This document shows positions 9,774 to 19,909 of a stretch of DNA of 58,824 nucleotides, piece after piece. This DNA comes from Candidatus Zixiibacteriota bacterium (GTDB lineage Bacteria; Zixibacteria; MSB-5A5; GN15; FEB-12). Made by a program: the position numbers and the translations under genes. The notes below the pieces were generated by a model. It saw only the letters and a list, made by a program, of their open reading frames with translations. It made no database searches and was not told where the DNA came from. Location of the stretch: contig JAVEYB010000002.1 of NCBI GenBank assembly GCA_034003725.1, positions 206,568-265,391 of the forward strand, given 5' to 3'. Position 1 is the first letter of the stretch. Each line of letters starts with the position of its first letter.

Positions 9774-12700
9774 CTATGGTTCAGGAGCAGAGCAGCCGAC
9801 GCGCAGGTCCGGACCGCCGAGGAAGAGAAGATTCACCAAGTAGATCAAGTCGGAGAGATCAACCTGGCAATCACCGTTGACGTCGCCTGTGAAAAGCGGG
9901 TCCGGTTGAGCTCCGCCAAGGAAGAGTCCGTTAATGAGGAAAATCAGGTCGGCAAGATCGGCGGCGTGATCGTGGGTAACGTCGCCCAGCATCCATGTCC
10001 AGAACTGCAGGGTGTCTGTCGAGGCGGTTGTCAGGTCCGACAGATCGGTTGCTTCGACAAACCACCAGTAGCGGTGGCCGAACCGGAGAGAGTCGGTCAG
10101 CGTGTACGACGTGTCGCGAATTGAATCCATTCGGGCAACAACGTCGCTGACGGAATCGCGTGCTATCAGAAGCGAATACGAGACCGTGTCATCCGGGTCG
10201 GTATCGAGGGAGGGATGCCAATCGAAGGTCGGCAGCATTTCATAGATAATATTGAACGGAGTTGCGCTTGACGGTGGGGCGACGCAACCAAATGAACCGG
10301 GGGCGGTCGGGCCGCCGTTTACCACGAACCAATCCGGCTCGGCCCATTCGCCGTACTCGTATCCGTCGAATGCGCGTGATCGCCACCAATACGGCCGGTC
10401 ATCGCCGAGCGGCGGTGTGACACTCCATCCGGTCGAGTCAGGAAACCCATCTACCGCGGCAACGGAGGCTATAACGTCGTTGAGCAGGCTGTCGGTGCTC
10501 ACCTCGAAATCGTAGTATAGCGGGTCGTTTTCGAAATCGATTGCCTGAAGAACGAACAGAGTCGGTGACAGCGTTTCAACGATTTGTCCGTTTCGCGGAA
10601 AGCGGAGCGGTGGGGGGAGTGGTAGTGAGTTGACGCGGAAGGGCATTTCGTGCCAGCGCGACCACGAGTATCCGTTGTTCGCTCTCAGGCGGAGGAAGTA
10701 GACGTTGCCGTCGACCAGTGGTTCGCCGGCGTACACAATGAGGGAATCCGTGATTTGCAGTGAGTCCGGGTTCCAAAGCTCTGCGACTGCCCAATCGGCG
10801 TCCTCACCGAACTCCACTTCGACAAAAACCTGCGGATGACCGGCGGTGTCAAAGAACATCCACTCAACGAGCGGGGTTTCATCGACAACGTGCAGGTTAC
10901 TGTCCAGTCCATCGATCAGAATTCGACGAATCTCCGGCCGTCGGGCGCTAACCGATATAACAACCAGCCCGGTATCTGCCGATTGCTCGTCCTCTGCGAC
11001 TATGGTAATCGCATGCTGACCCGTATCGCCGTACGGTATGATCCACTCCAAGCCGCCGATACCGGCGCCACTGTCCACGAATTGAGCGTCAGCGGGGAGA
11101 TTCTCGGCGCGGAGCGATGGCGGGATACCGTCTCGATCGATAGCGGTGACGCGTAACGCTGAAGTGTCACCCTCAAAGGCCGACAACGCGGAGATTGAGT
11201 CGATCTCAGGAGGGATATCTACGTCGGCAACGACAACAGCGATCGTCAGTGTATCTGTGGCGAGGGAATCATCGAGCGCTCGAACGCCCAGATGATACTC
11301 GCCGTGCTGGTTGTATTCCGGAGTCCAGTGTACGGCCGCCGTTCCGTTGCCGCTGTCTGCAAAGGACGATCCGTCAGGGAGCGAATCAACGACAATCGCC
11401 GGGATTACGCCATCGGGGTCGATTGCAGAAATCACGATTGCCAACGGCTGGCCTTCGCTTGCGGTGACGGAATCAGGCGCCTCGAGAATCGGCGGACGAT
11501 TGATGTTCAGCACGGTGATCAGAAACGCCAGCGTATCGGCAACGAGAGAATCATCGACTGCTATGAGTACGACTTCATGCGCTCCCTGATCATCGTAGCC
11601 CGGCAGCCATTCGAATGCACCGAATCCGAGCGAGTCGATTGTGAAAGTCGCCCCCGGCGGGAGCAAATCGGCAAACAGGTCAGGAGCGGTACTATCGGGA
11701 TCCCGTGCAATGACGGACAGGAGTAGGAGGTTTCCTTCGAAGGTGCTCGTGTCGGTGATCGGCAAAATCACCGGGGCGGCGTTGCGATTCTCGACGGTTA
11801 TCGCGGTAATCATGGTGTCGGAAGCGCTGGAGTCGTCGCCCGCAACGAAGTACACTTCGTACTCACCCGCCTGCCAGAAGTCGGGCGCCCATCGAAATCT
11901 GCCGGTTCCGTCCAGCTGGTCGGTGAAAACCGCGCCGTAAGGGAGCGAATCCGCCGACAGGGTCGGGATCGTACTGTCCGGGTCGGACGCCTGAACCGTA
12001 AAGGTGAGAGAATCACCTTCAGCGACCTGCCTCGGGGTAATCTGGTTGAGTTGCGGCGGGTCGTTTGTTGCGACTACTCGAATGAATATCAGAAGTGTAT
12101 CACTGAGATAGCCGTCGGACACGCGAGTCACCAGCGACGTATCCGATTGGCCAGCGATTGGGGAGCCGAATACACTGTCGGCTGAGACGGTGAGCCATGA
12201 GGGGAGAAGATCATATGAAATGACCGTGTCCGGCGCAAAGGAATCCTCGAAGGCAGTTCTGTAAGAGAAGTTCTCACCTTCGAAGGCGATTACGGAATCG
12301 GGTGACGTGATCACAGGGGTTTCGTTCAGGCACGCAACGGGGTAGGCACCGATGATCGTGCTGCAGGGGCTGAGTGAATCGGCGCATGGTGAGATATCAT
12401 AGAGCGTGAACTCGTCACCAGCGGCGTTGCAGTAATACGGATTTGCCGAGAAGTTCCCGTCTGCACCGAGCTGCGGCAGCAATAAGTCGATCCAATCTCC
12501 TCCCTCATTGCCGTATATGTTGCTGCACGTGAGCGCGGGAGTGCTCGAAGAATCAGCGACAAAAATGCCGGCGCCGGATAAACTGAATGAGATAACACTG
12601 GCGACAATCCCGATCGAGCTGGTGGCCACGTATAGCCCGCCGCCAAGACCGGGCTCTCCAAAACCGGAAGTGTCTGCGCGGTTGTGGCTGAGAGTCACGT

Positions 12701-13820
12701 GATCCAGGGTCAGATCGGAGGCTGAGGCAAACAGGGCGCCGCCGCGCGCAGCCTCGTCGAATGTCATATCCCGTGCGGTGTTATGGGCAAGCAGAGAGTG
12801 ACCGAGGGCGACCGCAGAGCGCACAAGGTAGACTGCGCCACCGTGGGTTGCCTGATTTCTCAGAAACACGGTGCTGTCTACGGTCACGACGGAAGAATCG
12901 GCGAATAGGGCGCCGCCCCGGTAGAAGTTTTCTACCGAATTGTTCTCGAATCGACTCGACAGGACCGTCAGGGACGAGGAGTCATCGACGTAAATGGCGC
13001 CGCCGGCCGAGGTTGCGGAATTGGCCACGAACTGACATCTGAGCACGGCGAGGACGGACCGATACGCGGCTATCGCGCCACCGTACGGGGTGGGCCCGCC
13101 GACACCACCGTCGCTGGCAATGTTGTTGGTGAAGGAGGTGCTGTCGATAGTAACGGTTGACTGCTGGACGGAGACGGCGCCGCCGAGACCTTCGGCATCC
13201 GACAAGTTGTTGCTGAACTCGCATCGGCTGACAGTGACATCGGAGCCGTTGCGAATTTTCAGTGCCCCGGCGACATAAATCGGCAGCTTGTCGGTTTCTT
13301 CGGGGGTTTTGCAGGCAGAGCACCCAACTACGTTGTCGGCAAATCGACAGTCGACAAACGAGGGCGAGGCATTATCGACCAAGACTGCTGTGCCCTGTCC
13401 GTCCAGATAATAATCTTCAAAGACGCAGTTGTAGAAGCGAGGGGAGACGCCCTGCAGGTGCACCATACCGGTGTAGGCGTCGCCGTTTCGAAAGGTGATG
13501 CCCGAGATGGTGGTGGTGGAGTCTTCTCCCGAGTGGAGATAGAGCGCTCTCAGGCCCGATCGCTGGCAGTCGATTCGGGTGGAGTCGGCTCCAAACTGGG
13601 AAGTGAGTACGAGCGATTTTCCGTCGAAGTCCACGGCCAGATTGCCGGAACCGGTAAAGGTGCCGGAGGCAAGCAGGATCGTATCTCCGGGCAGTGCAGC
13701 ATCGACAGCCGCCTGAATGGTCGCATACTCGCCGGGAACGTTGAGTACGGTTGCTGAGGCCCCGCCGGCGAGCATTAATATAGAAGCGACAAACAGCCCA
13801 AACCGTGAGCAAATTACCAT
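9774..13820 (-). CDS. Secreted parallel beta-helix protein with five Ig/cadherin-like repeats and a dockerin-like C-terminus
   Basis: The 1348-residue protein starts at the ATG at 13820, which has AGGGA six bases upstream and begins a signal peptide (M-V-I-C-S-R-F-G-L-F-V-A-S-I-L-M-L-A-G-G-A-S-A). The frame is open further upstream, but without a ribosome site. Residues about 28-460 form a right-handed beta-helix of the pectate-lyase/Pmp type: the opening P-G-E-Y-A-T-I-Q-A-A-V-D-A-A-L-P-G-D-T-I and then many short turns of the kind G-G-A-L-F-A-D-S-S and F-x-N-N. Residues about 505-955 hold five Ig-like repeats (E-G-D-S-L-x-x-x-V-x-A-x-D-P-D). Fibronectin-III-like segments follow to about 1270. 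The last about 75 residues are a dockerin-like pair that lacks the CC lead found in the six related proteins. Probably an adhesin or polysaccharide-binding surface protein; no catalytic site is evident. Confidence 0.85.
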   Translation of the reverse strand: MVICSRFGLFVASILMLAGGASATVLNVPGEYATIQAAVDAALPGDTILLASGTFTGSGNLAVDFDGKSLVLTSQFGADSTRIDCQRSGLRALYLHSGEDSTTTISGITFRNGDAYTGMVHLQGVSPRFYNCVFEDYYLDGQGTAVLVDNASPSFVDCRFADNVVGCSACKTPEETDKLPIYVAGALKIRNGSDVTVSRCEFSNNLSDAEGLGGAVSVQQSTVTIDSTSFTNNIASDGGVGGPTPYGGAIAAYRSVLAVLRCQFVANSATSAGGAIYVDDSSSLTVLSSRFENNSVENFYRGGALFADSSVVTVDSTVFLRNQATHGGAVYLVRSAVALGHSLLAHNTARDMTFDEAARGGALFASASDLTLDHVTLSHNRADTSGFGEPGLGGGLYVATSSIGIVASVISFSLSGAGIFVADSSSTPALTCSNIYGNEGGDWIDLLLPQLGADGNFSANPYYCNAAGDEFTLYDISPCADSLSPCSTIIGAYPVACLNETPVITSPDSVIAFEGENFSYRTAFEDSFAPDTVISYDLLPSWLTVSADSVFGSPIAGQSDTSLVTRVSDGYLSDTLLIFIRVVATNDPPQLNQITPRQVAEGDSLTFTVQASDPDSTIPTLSADSLPYGAVFTDQLDGTGRFRWAPDFWQAGEYEVYFVAGDDSSASDTMITAITVENRNAAPVILPITDTSTFEGNLLLLSVIARDPDSTAPDLFADLLPPGATFTIDSLGFGAFEWLPGYDDQGAHEVVLIAVDDSLVADTLAFLITVLNINRPPILEAPDSVTASEGQPLAIVISAIDPDGVIPAIVVDSLPDGSSFADSGNGTAAVHWTPEYNQHGEYHLGVRALDDSLATDTLTIAVVVADVDIPPEIDSISALSAFEGDTSALRVTAIDRDGIPPSLRAENLPADAQFVDSGAGIGGLEWIIPYGDTGQHAITIVAEDEQSADTGLVVISVSARRPEIRRILIDGLDSNLHVVDETPLVEWMFFDTAGHPQVFVEVEFGEDADWAVAELWNPDSLQITDSLIVYAGEPLVDGNVYFLRLRANNGYSWSRWHEMPFRVNSLPLPPPLRFPRNGQIVETLSPTLFVLQAIDFENDPLYYDFEVSTDSLLNDVIASVAAVDGFPDSTGWSVTPPLGDDRPYWWRSRAFDGYEYGEWAEPDWFVVNGGPTAPGSFGCVAPPSSATPFNIIYEMLPTFDWHPSLDTDPDDTVSYSLLIARDSVSDVVARMDSIRDTSYTLTDSLRFGHRYWWFVEATDLSDLTTASTDTLQFWTWMLGDVTHDHAADLADLIFLINGLFLGGAQPDPLFTGDVNGDCQVDLSDLIYLVNLLFLGGPDLRVGCSAPEP

Positions 13821-14189
13821 GCAAATCCCTATGCCACTGGTGTTCCGGAGAACCGGTGCGCCCAACAGGTAATCGAGGCAGGGGTAATTAGTCGACCGCT
13901 TACACCAGTGTCAAATACTAAAGATTCTGCCGTCAATTATAGTAATCGGACGTCGCGGGATTCGCTCTTAGATTGATCTTACGTTGCGACGGCTTACTAG
14001 TATAACAATCCGACACGGCAAGTGGTTGCCGGCGGCCGCATATGAGACAGTCCCCCTGATTCATGGCATCTCAACGCAGGTGTCCCTGGGGAGTCACCCT
14101 CCGCGTACGCCAGACGCGGGAGGCCGGAGCCAGCGGCGCTATATAGTAAAGCTTGCAGTCTGCTTCGTAACTATCCGTGGATGAATGAA
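13821..14189. other. Intergenic region between tex and the beta-helix protein gene
   Basis: About 370 bases without a gene on either strand. The part near 13820 holds the ribosome site and candidate promoter of the beta-helix gene. The rest (13920-14189) shows no recognisable element; no clear terminator for tex was seen. Confidence 0.5.
13885..13914 (-). promoter_or_regulatory. Candidate sigma70-like promoter for the beta-helix protein gene
   Basis: On the minus strand TTGACA (13914-13909) is followed after 18 bases by TAATTA (13890-13885), about 65 bases before the ATG at 13820. The -35 box is perfect; the -10 box is mediocre. Confidence 0.4.
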
Positions 14190-16337
14190 TTAGGGAACGT
14201 CCTGACGTTTCTTTCTCATCGATAAGCCGATCCGGTTTCGATCCAGATCGATAGCTATCACGGTGACAGTGACTTTCTGTTGTGGCCGGACGACTTCGTT
14301 GGGGTCTTTGACATATCGGTCGGCGAGTTCACTGATGTGGACCAGACCGTCCTGATGGACGCCTATATCGACAAAGGCTCCGAATGCAGTCACGTTTGTC
14401 ACAATGCCCGGTAACGACATTCCGACCTTGAGGTCCTGCAGCGAGGTAACCGATTCATCAAAGCTGAATGATTCATAGGCGGCCCTCGGATCGCGACCCG
14501 GCCGGTCGAGTTCCGCCAGGATATCCTGAAGTGTGGGGATGCCGATTGATTCGGTTACGTATTTTCTGAGTTCAATCTTCTTCCTAAGCGATTCATCTTC
14601 CATCAGGCGGGAGATCGTGCAGCCGAGGTCGGCGGCCATTCGTTCTACGACGGCATAGCTTTCCGGATGAACTGCGCTGCGGTCGAGCGGGTGGGAGCTG
14701 TCACGAATCCGAAGAAAGCCGGCGGCTTGTTCGAATGCTTTCGGGCCGAGGCGCGGGACTTTTTTGAGTTCGCCCCGGGAAGTAAAAGGGCCATTCTCTT
14801 CTCGGTACGCAACGATTTGTGTAGCGAGGGAGGGGCCCAGGCCGGAGACATAGGTGAGCAACTCGGAGCTCGCCGTATTGACCTCGACCCCGACCGAGTT
14901 TACACAACTCATGACGGTATCATCGAGTCCGACTCGCAGCAGCCCCTGATCGACATCATGCTGGTACTGGCCGACACCGATCGACTTGGGGTCGATTTTT
15001 ACCAGCTCGGCCAGCGGATCAAGCAATCGTCGGCCGATTGATACGGCGCCGCGAACGGTGACATCATGATCCGGGAATTCTCGTCGCGCGACCTCGGACG
15101 CGGAGTAAATCGACGCTCCCGATTCGTTTACCATCTCAACCGCTACGTGATCGGGGAGCCCGGCCTCCTTCAGGAAGGTCAAGGTTTCACGGCTGGCCGT
15201 TCCGTTGCCGACGGCGATGACGTTGATTTTGAATCGTTCGCAGAGGGCCTTGATATCGACCGCGGCTTCACGTCGGGCTGTATCGCCGGAGTGCGGAAAC
15301 ACGGTGGTGTGGTGTTCGAGTTTTCCCTGGCGGTCAAGGCAGACCACCTTGCAGCCGGTTCTGAAGCCCGGGTCAATGGCGAGCACGCGCTTTCGACCGA
15401 GCGGCGAGGTCATCAGCAGCTGCCGGAGGTTTTCGGCGAAAATTCGGATAGCCTCCTGATCGGCGCGAGCCTTAGCGGTTGCCCGCGTTTCCGTCTCCAT
15501 AGAGGGGGCGAGCAGCCGCTTGTAGCCGTCGGCCACGGCGACTCGAACCTGCTCAGAATCGGGGCCGCTCCCGGTCACAAACATCTTTTCCAGAATCGAG
15601 AGAGCTTTTTCTTCGGGTGGCGCGATTTTCAGACTCAGGAAGCCCTCGGTCTCGCCTCGGCGCATTGCGAGAATTCTGTGAGAAGGGGCGGTTGCGACCG
15701 GCTCCTGCCAGTCGAAGTAATCGGAGTATTTGACACCATCGGTCTCTTTTCCCGAAAGCACGTGGGAGAAGATCACGCTTTCGGCCGAGAACAGGTCCCG
15801 CAGCTTGCTACGGGCCTCAACGTCTTCGTTCACCCATTCGGCGATGATGTCGCGTGCACCGGCAAGGGCTTCATCGGCGGTTGCGATACCTTTTGATGAA
15901 TCGACAAACATTGCCGCAGCATCAAACGGATCGACACCATCCTGTCCGAAGATCATCTCGGCCAGGGGTTCCAGGCCTTTTTCGCGGGCTATTGTCGCGC
16001 GGGTCCTGCGTTTCGGGCGGTAGGGCAGGTAGAGATCCTCGAGTTCGGCCATGGTTGCCGCGGCTGCCAGCGAGCCGCGAAGCTCGTCTGTCAGGAGGTT
16101 ACGTTCTTCCAGAGATTCAAAAATAGCGATACGGCGTTTCTCCAGCTCGCGGAGCTGGTGAATGCGGTCGCGTATGGCGGTAATGGCGACCTCATCGAGG
16201 CTGCCCGTCATCTCCTTGCGGTACCGAGCGATGAACGGGACTGACGCCTGGTCATCAAGAAGGTGGATGACCGCGGAGACCTGCCTGGGGGTGATTGCGA
16301 GCTCCGAGGCGATGCGTTCGGCAAAGACGACTTCCAT
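14190..16337 (-). CDS. tex: Transcription accessory protein Tex
   Basis: The 715-residue protein has the full Tex layout: N-terminal helical region (I-A-S-E-L-x-I-x-x-x-Q-V, F-I-A-R-Y-R-K-E-M-T-G), a YqgF/RNase H-like domain starting at V-L-A-I-D-P-G-F-R-T-G, tandem helix-hairpin-helix motifs (Y-V-S-G-L-G-P-S-L-A and V-P-R-L-G-P-K-A-F-E-Q-A-A-G-F-L-R-I) and a C-terminal S1 RNA-binding domain ending in M-R-K-K. Tex binds RNA and the transcription machinery in the cytoplasm. The frame reaches a GTG at 16370, but the ATG at 16337 is preceded by GAGGA five bases away and gives the family's usual N-terminus, so I choose it. It is divergent from the DEAD-box helicase gene. Confidence 0.93.
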   Translation of the reverse strand: MEVVFAERIASELAITPRQVSAVIHLLDDQASVPFIARYRKEMTGSLDEVAITAIRDRIHQLRELEKRRIAIFESLEERNLLTDELRGSLAAAATMAELEDLYLPYRPKRRTRATIAREKGLEPLAEMIFGQDGVDPFDAAAMFVDSSKGIATADEALAGARDIIAEWVNEDVEARSKLRDLFSAESVIFSHVLSGKETDGVKYSDYFDWQEPVATAPSHRILAMRRGETEGFLSLKIAPPEEKALSILEKMFVTGSGPDSEQVRVAVADGYKRLLAPSMETETRATAKARADQEAIRIFAENLRQLLMTSPLGRKRVLAIDPGFRTGCKVVCLDRQGKLEHHTTVFPHSGDTARREAAVDIKALCERFKINVIAVGNGTASRETLTFLKEAGLPDHVAVEMVNESGASIYSASEVARREFPDHDVTVRGAVSIGRRLLDPLAELVKIDPKSIGVGQYQHDVDQGLLRVGLDDTVMSCVNSVGVEVNTASSELLTYVSGLGPSLATQIVAYREENGPFTSRGELKKVPRLGPKAFEQAAGFLRIRDSSHPLDRSAVHPESYAVVERMAADLGCTISRLMEDESLRKKIELRKYVTESIGIPTLQDILAELDRPGRDPRAAYESFSFDESVTSLQDLKVGMSLPGIVTNVTAFGAFVDIGVHQDGLVHISELADRYVKDPNEVVRPQQKVTVTVIAIDLDRNRIGLSMRKKRQDVP

Positions 16338-16580
16338 ATAGTCCTCAGTTACGGGAGATTCGACGGGCACAAAATACGAAAAAAAGCGAACGTTGCAACT
16401 GTCAGTAGCGCGAAGGCGAATTTTGCGCTGTACGGCGGGACGACAGGGCCGTATTATTGCATTTCAGGTAAGGAGAAGAGCGAGGCGGCAGAAGACATGT
16501 GTCGATACGGCGGGCCGTCTCGTGAGCCGCACACCGCGGACAGGAAAAGTGAAACCACTCGCTGAGGGGCGCATTTCATT

Positions 16581-18050
16581 GTGACACAAGACGGAAGCCC
16601 GATTATCGAACCAAAAGACAGATTGCCCGAAGTAAGTCTCGCTGACCTGCCGGGGCGGCTCCGGGAGGCCGCCGCCCGAGCCGGATGGAAGGAACTGATG
16701 CCGGTGCAGGCGCGGGCCATTCCATACCTATTGCGTCGGCGCGACCTGATGTGCCAGTCGCGCACGGGCAGCGGAAAGACCGGGGCGTTTGTCCTCCCCA
16801 TTCTGGAACGAATAGACATAGCCAGTATTGCGACGCAGGCACTGGTTCTGGTTCCGACCAGAGAACTTGCTCTCCAGGTGGCGACGGATGCGAAGACGCT
16901 GGCCGGAGACAGCGGGGTAAGGATTGCATCGGTATACGGCGGCGTCGGGTACGGTCCGCAGTTGAAGTCGTTTCAGGAGGGTGCACAAATCGTTGTCGGT
17001 ACGCCCGGCCGTATCCTGGATCACCTGATTCGCCGGACGCTCTCGCTAAACGGTCTGAAGATGCTTGTCTTCGATGAAGCCGACCGCATGTTGTCGATGG
17101 GCTTTTACCCTGATATGAAACGCATTCAGGAGTTTCTGCCGGAACGCGCCTCGCTCAACGGATACATGTTTTCGGCGACCTTTCCGACACAGGTGCTTCG
17201 TCTGGCGGGGCAATTCCTCAACAAGCCGGAGTTGCTGAGCCTGAGCCGTGACCACGTGCATGTAGCAGAAACCGAACATGCGTATTATGTGGCGCCGGCG
17301 ATGGAGAAGGACCGGTGTCTCGTCCGGATAATCGAAATGATCAACCCGGCGTCGGCGATTATTTTCTGCAATACCAAGGCCCAGGTTCACTATGTCGGTA
17401 CCGTACTTCAGCGGTTTGGTTATGACGCCGACGAGCTGTCGGCCGACTTGAAGCAGCGTTCCCGCGAGAAACTGCTCGAGCGACTTCGCAAAGGGCAGCT
17501 TCGCTTTCTGGTGGCGACCGACCTGGCGGCCCGGGGCATCGATATACATGAATTGTCCCACGTGATTCAATACGAACCGCCGGAGGATCCCGAGGCTTAT
17601 ATTCATCGTGCGGGGCGGACAGGTCGTGCCGGCGCGACCGGCGAGGCGATTACGCTGGTGTCGGGGCAGGAGCAATCCGAACTCATGCGTATCGGACGGC
17701 GGTTTTCGATCGACTTGCAGCAGCGTCCGATGCCGACGGACGACGATGTGGCCCGCGTGGTATCGGAGCGGCTGACCGCTTTGCTCGAGTCGCGTCTGCG
17801 TGACCGCGACAAGCTCCAGACCGAACGAATGCAGCGCTTTCTGCCGCTGACGCGGTTCCTTCACGAAAGCGACGAGGGGCAGAATCTGTTGGCGATGATG
17901 CTGGATGATTTCTACCAGCGATCATTGCACGCGCCGCCGTCTCCTCCCGAGGAGCCGCCCTCACCGGTGAGTGAGGCGCGTGGTGAGGAGGGAGAAGGAG
18001 CCAAACGGGCGCGGCGACCGCGGCGGCGGCGGGGCAAGACTCGGGAGTAG
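16581..18050 (+). CDS. DEAD-box ATP-dependent RNA helicase
   Basis: The 489-residue protein carries the helicase core in order: upstream Q-motif glutamine in M-P-V-Q-A-R-A-I-P, Walker A S-R-T-G-S-G-K-T at about 59, P-T-R-E-L, D-E-A-D at about 165, S-A-T at about 197, A-R-G-I-D and H-R-A-G-R-T-G-R at about 342. The last 70 residues are basic and low-complexity (R-R-P-R-R-R-R-G-K), as in RhlE/CsdA-like enzymes that act on structured RNA or ribosome assembly. The start is a GTG with GAGGGG about 11 bases upstream, which is slightly long. It is transcribed alone and ends at a strong terminator at 18101. Confidence 0.9.
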   Translation: MTQDGSPIIEPKDRLPEVSLADLPGRLREAAARAGWKELMPVQARAIPYLLRRRDLMCQSRTGSGKTGAFVLPILERIDIASIATQALVLVPTRELALQVATDAKTLAGDSGVRIASVYGGVGYGPQLKSFQEGAQIVVGTPGRILDHLIRRTLSLNGLKMLVFDEADRMLSMGFYPDMKRIQEFLPERASLNGYMFSATFPTQVLRLAGQFLNKPELLSLSRDHVHVAETEHAYYVAPAMEKDRCLVRIIEMINPASAIIFCNTKAQVHYVGTVLQRFGYDADELSADLKQRSREKLLERLRKGQLRFLVATDLAARGIDIHELSHVIQYEPPEDPEAYIHRAGRTGRAGATGEAITLVSGQEQSELMRIGRRFSIDLQQRPMPTDDDVARVVSERLTALLESRLRDRDKLQTERMQRFLPLTRFLHESDEGQNLLAMMLDDFYQRSLHAPPSPPEEPPSPVSEARGEEGEGAKRARRPRRRRGKTRE

Positions 18051-18097
18051 GCTTCAGAAGCGCGCCGTAAAGATATCCTGACCCGATCAGCAAGAAG

Positions 18098-18125
18098 AAA
18101 GGGCGAGTCATAAGACTCGCCCTTT
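18098..18125. terminator. Bidirectional intrinsic terminator
   Basis: A 9-bp perfect stem (GGGCGAGTC with GACTCGCCC) and an ATAA loop, flanked by AAA before and TTT after, so the stem can extend to 12 bp. It separates the helicase gene from the convergent PPC-type dockerin gene. Confidence 0.85.
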
Positions 18126-18151
18126 GTGTATGCTATCAATGATGCTGCGGT

Positions 18152-19639
18152 TTATTCGCAGTTCGGGTCACACGGCATGGGAGCCGCTCCCTGCAGGAAG
18201 AGATAGTTCACCAGATGGATCAGGTCCGACAGGTCGGCGTCGCAGGCGGCATCGCCGTTAGTATTGGCGGCTGCGAGGCATGCCGGCGCAGGACCGCTGT
18301 TGAACAGCCAATCGACCATGTAGATCAGGTCGGAGAGATCGACATCGCCGGCGATATCGTCGTTGATATTACCGGTGTTGCCGACGCAGCAATACTGGGG
18401 GCACGGGTTCGGTGTGCAGGAGGTGCCGTCGCCCTGATACGTCCCGCCGGACTGGCCGCATTCGGTTGCCGTCAATTCCGCACAGGACCCATCGAGGTAA
18501 CAGCAGGCGCCGGTCGGCTCACCTATCTGGCCAAGCAGACAGAAAGACAAGTCGCCCGCTTCCGGACCGAGGACGGACGTGGCATCCAGCAGGTAATGTT
18601 GGTTGTCGATGCCATATCCGCTCATCCAGAGGAACCAGCAGGTGGCGGCATCCGTCCCCTGTATGGAAAGCCAGCCTTCGCTCAGTGCCACCGGGCTGGT
18701 CAGTTCGACGCGGTATTCATCGAGAGTGAACCCGGAGAAGAGGAAGGCAGTCGGGATCCCGGCCACCGAGACATCAAACGTGGCAACCGGTGTGCCGGGT
18801 TCGCCCGCGTCATCCTGGTAGAATACGATTTGCAGGTCGCGAGGTGTTTCATCGCATTCCGACCAGCCGGAGCCGGGGTTGTAGGCACTTATCGCCCAGA
18901 AGTGAACGGCGGCGATGTCGGTCGTGAGACCCTCGAAGTAGTCATACCGAAGCAGCGGGCCATCGGTGAATCCAACGTCGCTCACTCCGGCCGACCATCC
19001 GGAATAGTCCGGAGTGTGGGTAGACTGCCCGAAGATGGTCGTGTCGACCGGGCAGTAGTCGGGCGGCGGCTCACCCACCACTACATCGAGGAAATAGGTT
19101 CCACTGGCAGTGCCATAAGCGTCAATAACAATATAGTAGGTGTTGCCTCCTGTCACCGGTACACCGACCAACTCGGATTTGTAGCCGTCACTGCCGCAGG
19201 CATCGTCGTTACAGGCGTGAGGCGATCCGGGGATGACGGCATTTTCATAGATGTACATCTTGGTGTCGTACAATGACTGACAGAGGGACACGTCGATCCA
19301 CTCGTTTGCGGTCGGCGTGTACGAGTACACAACATCAGGGGCCGTCGAGCCGGTGTACGGACACACTTCGTCATAGTCGTTGGTGTAACCGGTGGTGGTT
19401 CCAGAGCTGGAGAATGGAAGTGACGGAATCACGACGGCCGTCGCGACGTTGTCGCCGCCCTGCTTCGTAACCTGTGGATCGGGCGGCGTCAGTTCGCCGG
19501 TTGGCGGTGGTTTTTCGATCGAGAACGTGGACTCTGCGTTGAGAGATCGTTCAGCGGTCGCCAGATCGGCCACCGCCCACGCCGCCAACACGAACACCAC
19601 GAGCCCGATGCATACGGTCCAGAGTCGCGCCCTTGTCAT
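18152..19639 (-). CDS. Secreted PPC-like protein with dockerin-like C-terminus
   Basis: The 495-residue protein begins with a signal peptide (T-R-A-R-L-W then V-C-I-G-L-V-V-F-V-L-A-A-W-A-V-A) and has a perfect AGGAGG site seven bases before the ATG. Residues about 55-190 resemble the bacterial pre-peptidase C-terminal (PPC) beta-sandwich: D-V-V-Y-S-Y-T-P, Y-D-T-K-M-Y-I-Y, C-N-D-D-A-C and Y-Y-I-V-I-D-A-Y-G. A second beta-rich region with F-Y-Q-D-D-A-G-E-P-G-T-P follows, then a cysteine-rich segment (G-A-C-C-Y-L-D-G-S-C with C-x-x-x-G-G-T-Y-x-G-D-G-T-x-C). The dockerin-like pair starts at about 415 and ends C-D-P-N-C-E. No catalytic residues are recognisable; a binding or structural surface role is likely. 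Confidence 0.82.
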   Translation of the reverse strand: MTRARLWTVCIGLVVFVLAAWAVADLATAERSLNAESTFSIEKPPPTGELTPPDPQVTKQGGDNVATAVVIPSLPFSSSGTTTGYTNDYDEVCPYTGSTAPDVVYSYTPTANEWIDVSLCQSLYDTKMYIYENAVIPGSPHACNDDACGSDGYKSELVGVPVTGGNTYYIVIDAYGTASGTYFLDVVVGEPPPDYCPVDTTIFGQSTHTPDYSGWSAGVSDVGFTDGPLLRYDYFEGLTTDIAAVHFWAISAYNPGSGWSECDETPRDLQIVFYQDDAGEPGTPVATFDVSVAGIPTAFLFSGFTLDEYRVELTSPVALSEGWLSIQGTDAATCWFLWMSGYGIDNQHYLLDATSVLGPEAGDLSFCLLGQIGEPTGACCYLDGSCAELTATECGQSGGTYQGDGTSCTPNPCPQYCCVGNTGNINDDIAGDVDLSDLIYMVDWLFNSGPAPACLAAANTNGDAACDADLSDLIHLVNYLFLQGAAPMPCDPNCE

Positions 19640-19815
19640 ACAAACCTCCTCTGCGAGACGTGAAAGAACGGGAAAGGAACCAAGCTACTGGTGTCGTCGT
19701 CATCACCGAAGCAGGGAAGTTCTCCATGGGGTGAACTCGCGGAGGCTCTCCATCACGGAGATATGCGCTCTGCAATCGCTGTGTGAATGCCCCTCGTCCT
19801 TAACCTCAGTAATTT

Positions 19816-19843
19816 AATATACTGCTTTGTCCTTGTTTGTCAA
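19816..19843 (-). promoter_or_regulatory. Sigma70-like promoter for the PPC/dockerin gene
   Basis: On the minus strand a perfect TTGACA (19843-19838) is followed after 16 bases by TATATT (19821-19816) in an AT-rich pocket. The start codon lies about 177 bases downstream, so the transcript would have a long leader. Confidence 0.6.
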
Positions 19844-19909
19844 GGAGCCTGCATTAGGGGAACAAGTCGAGTGATCGAGGCGGGAGCATGGCAGTCCGCG
19901 GGCCGAATA

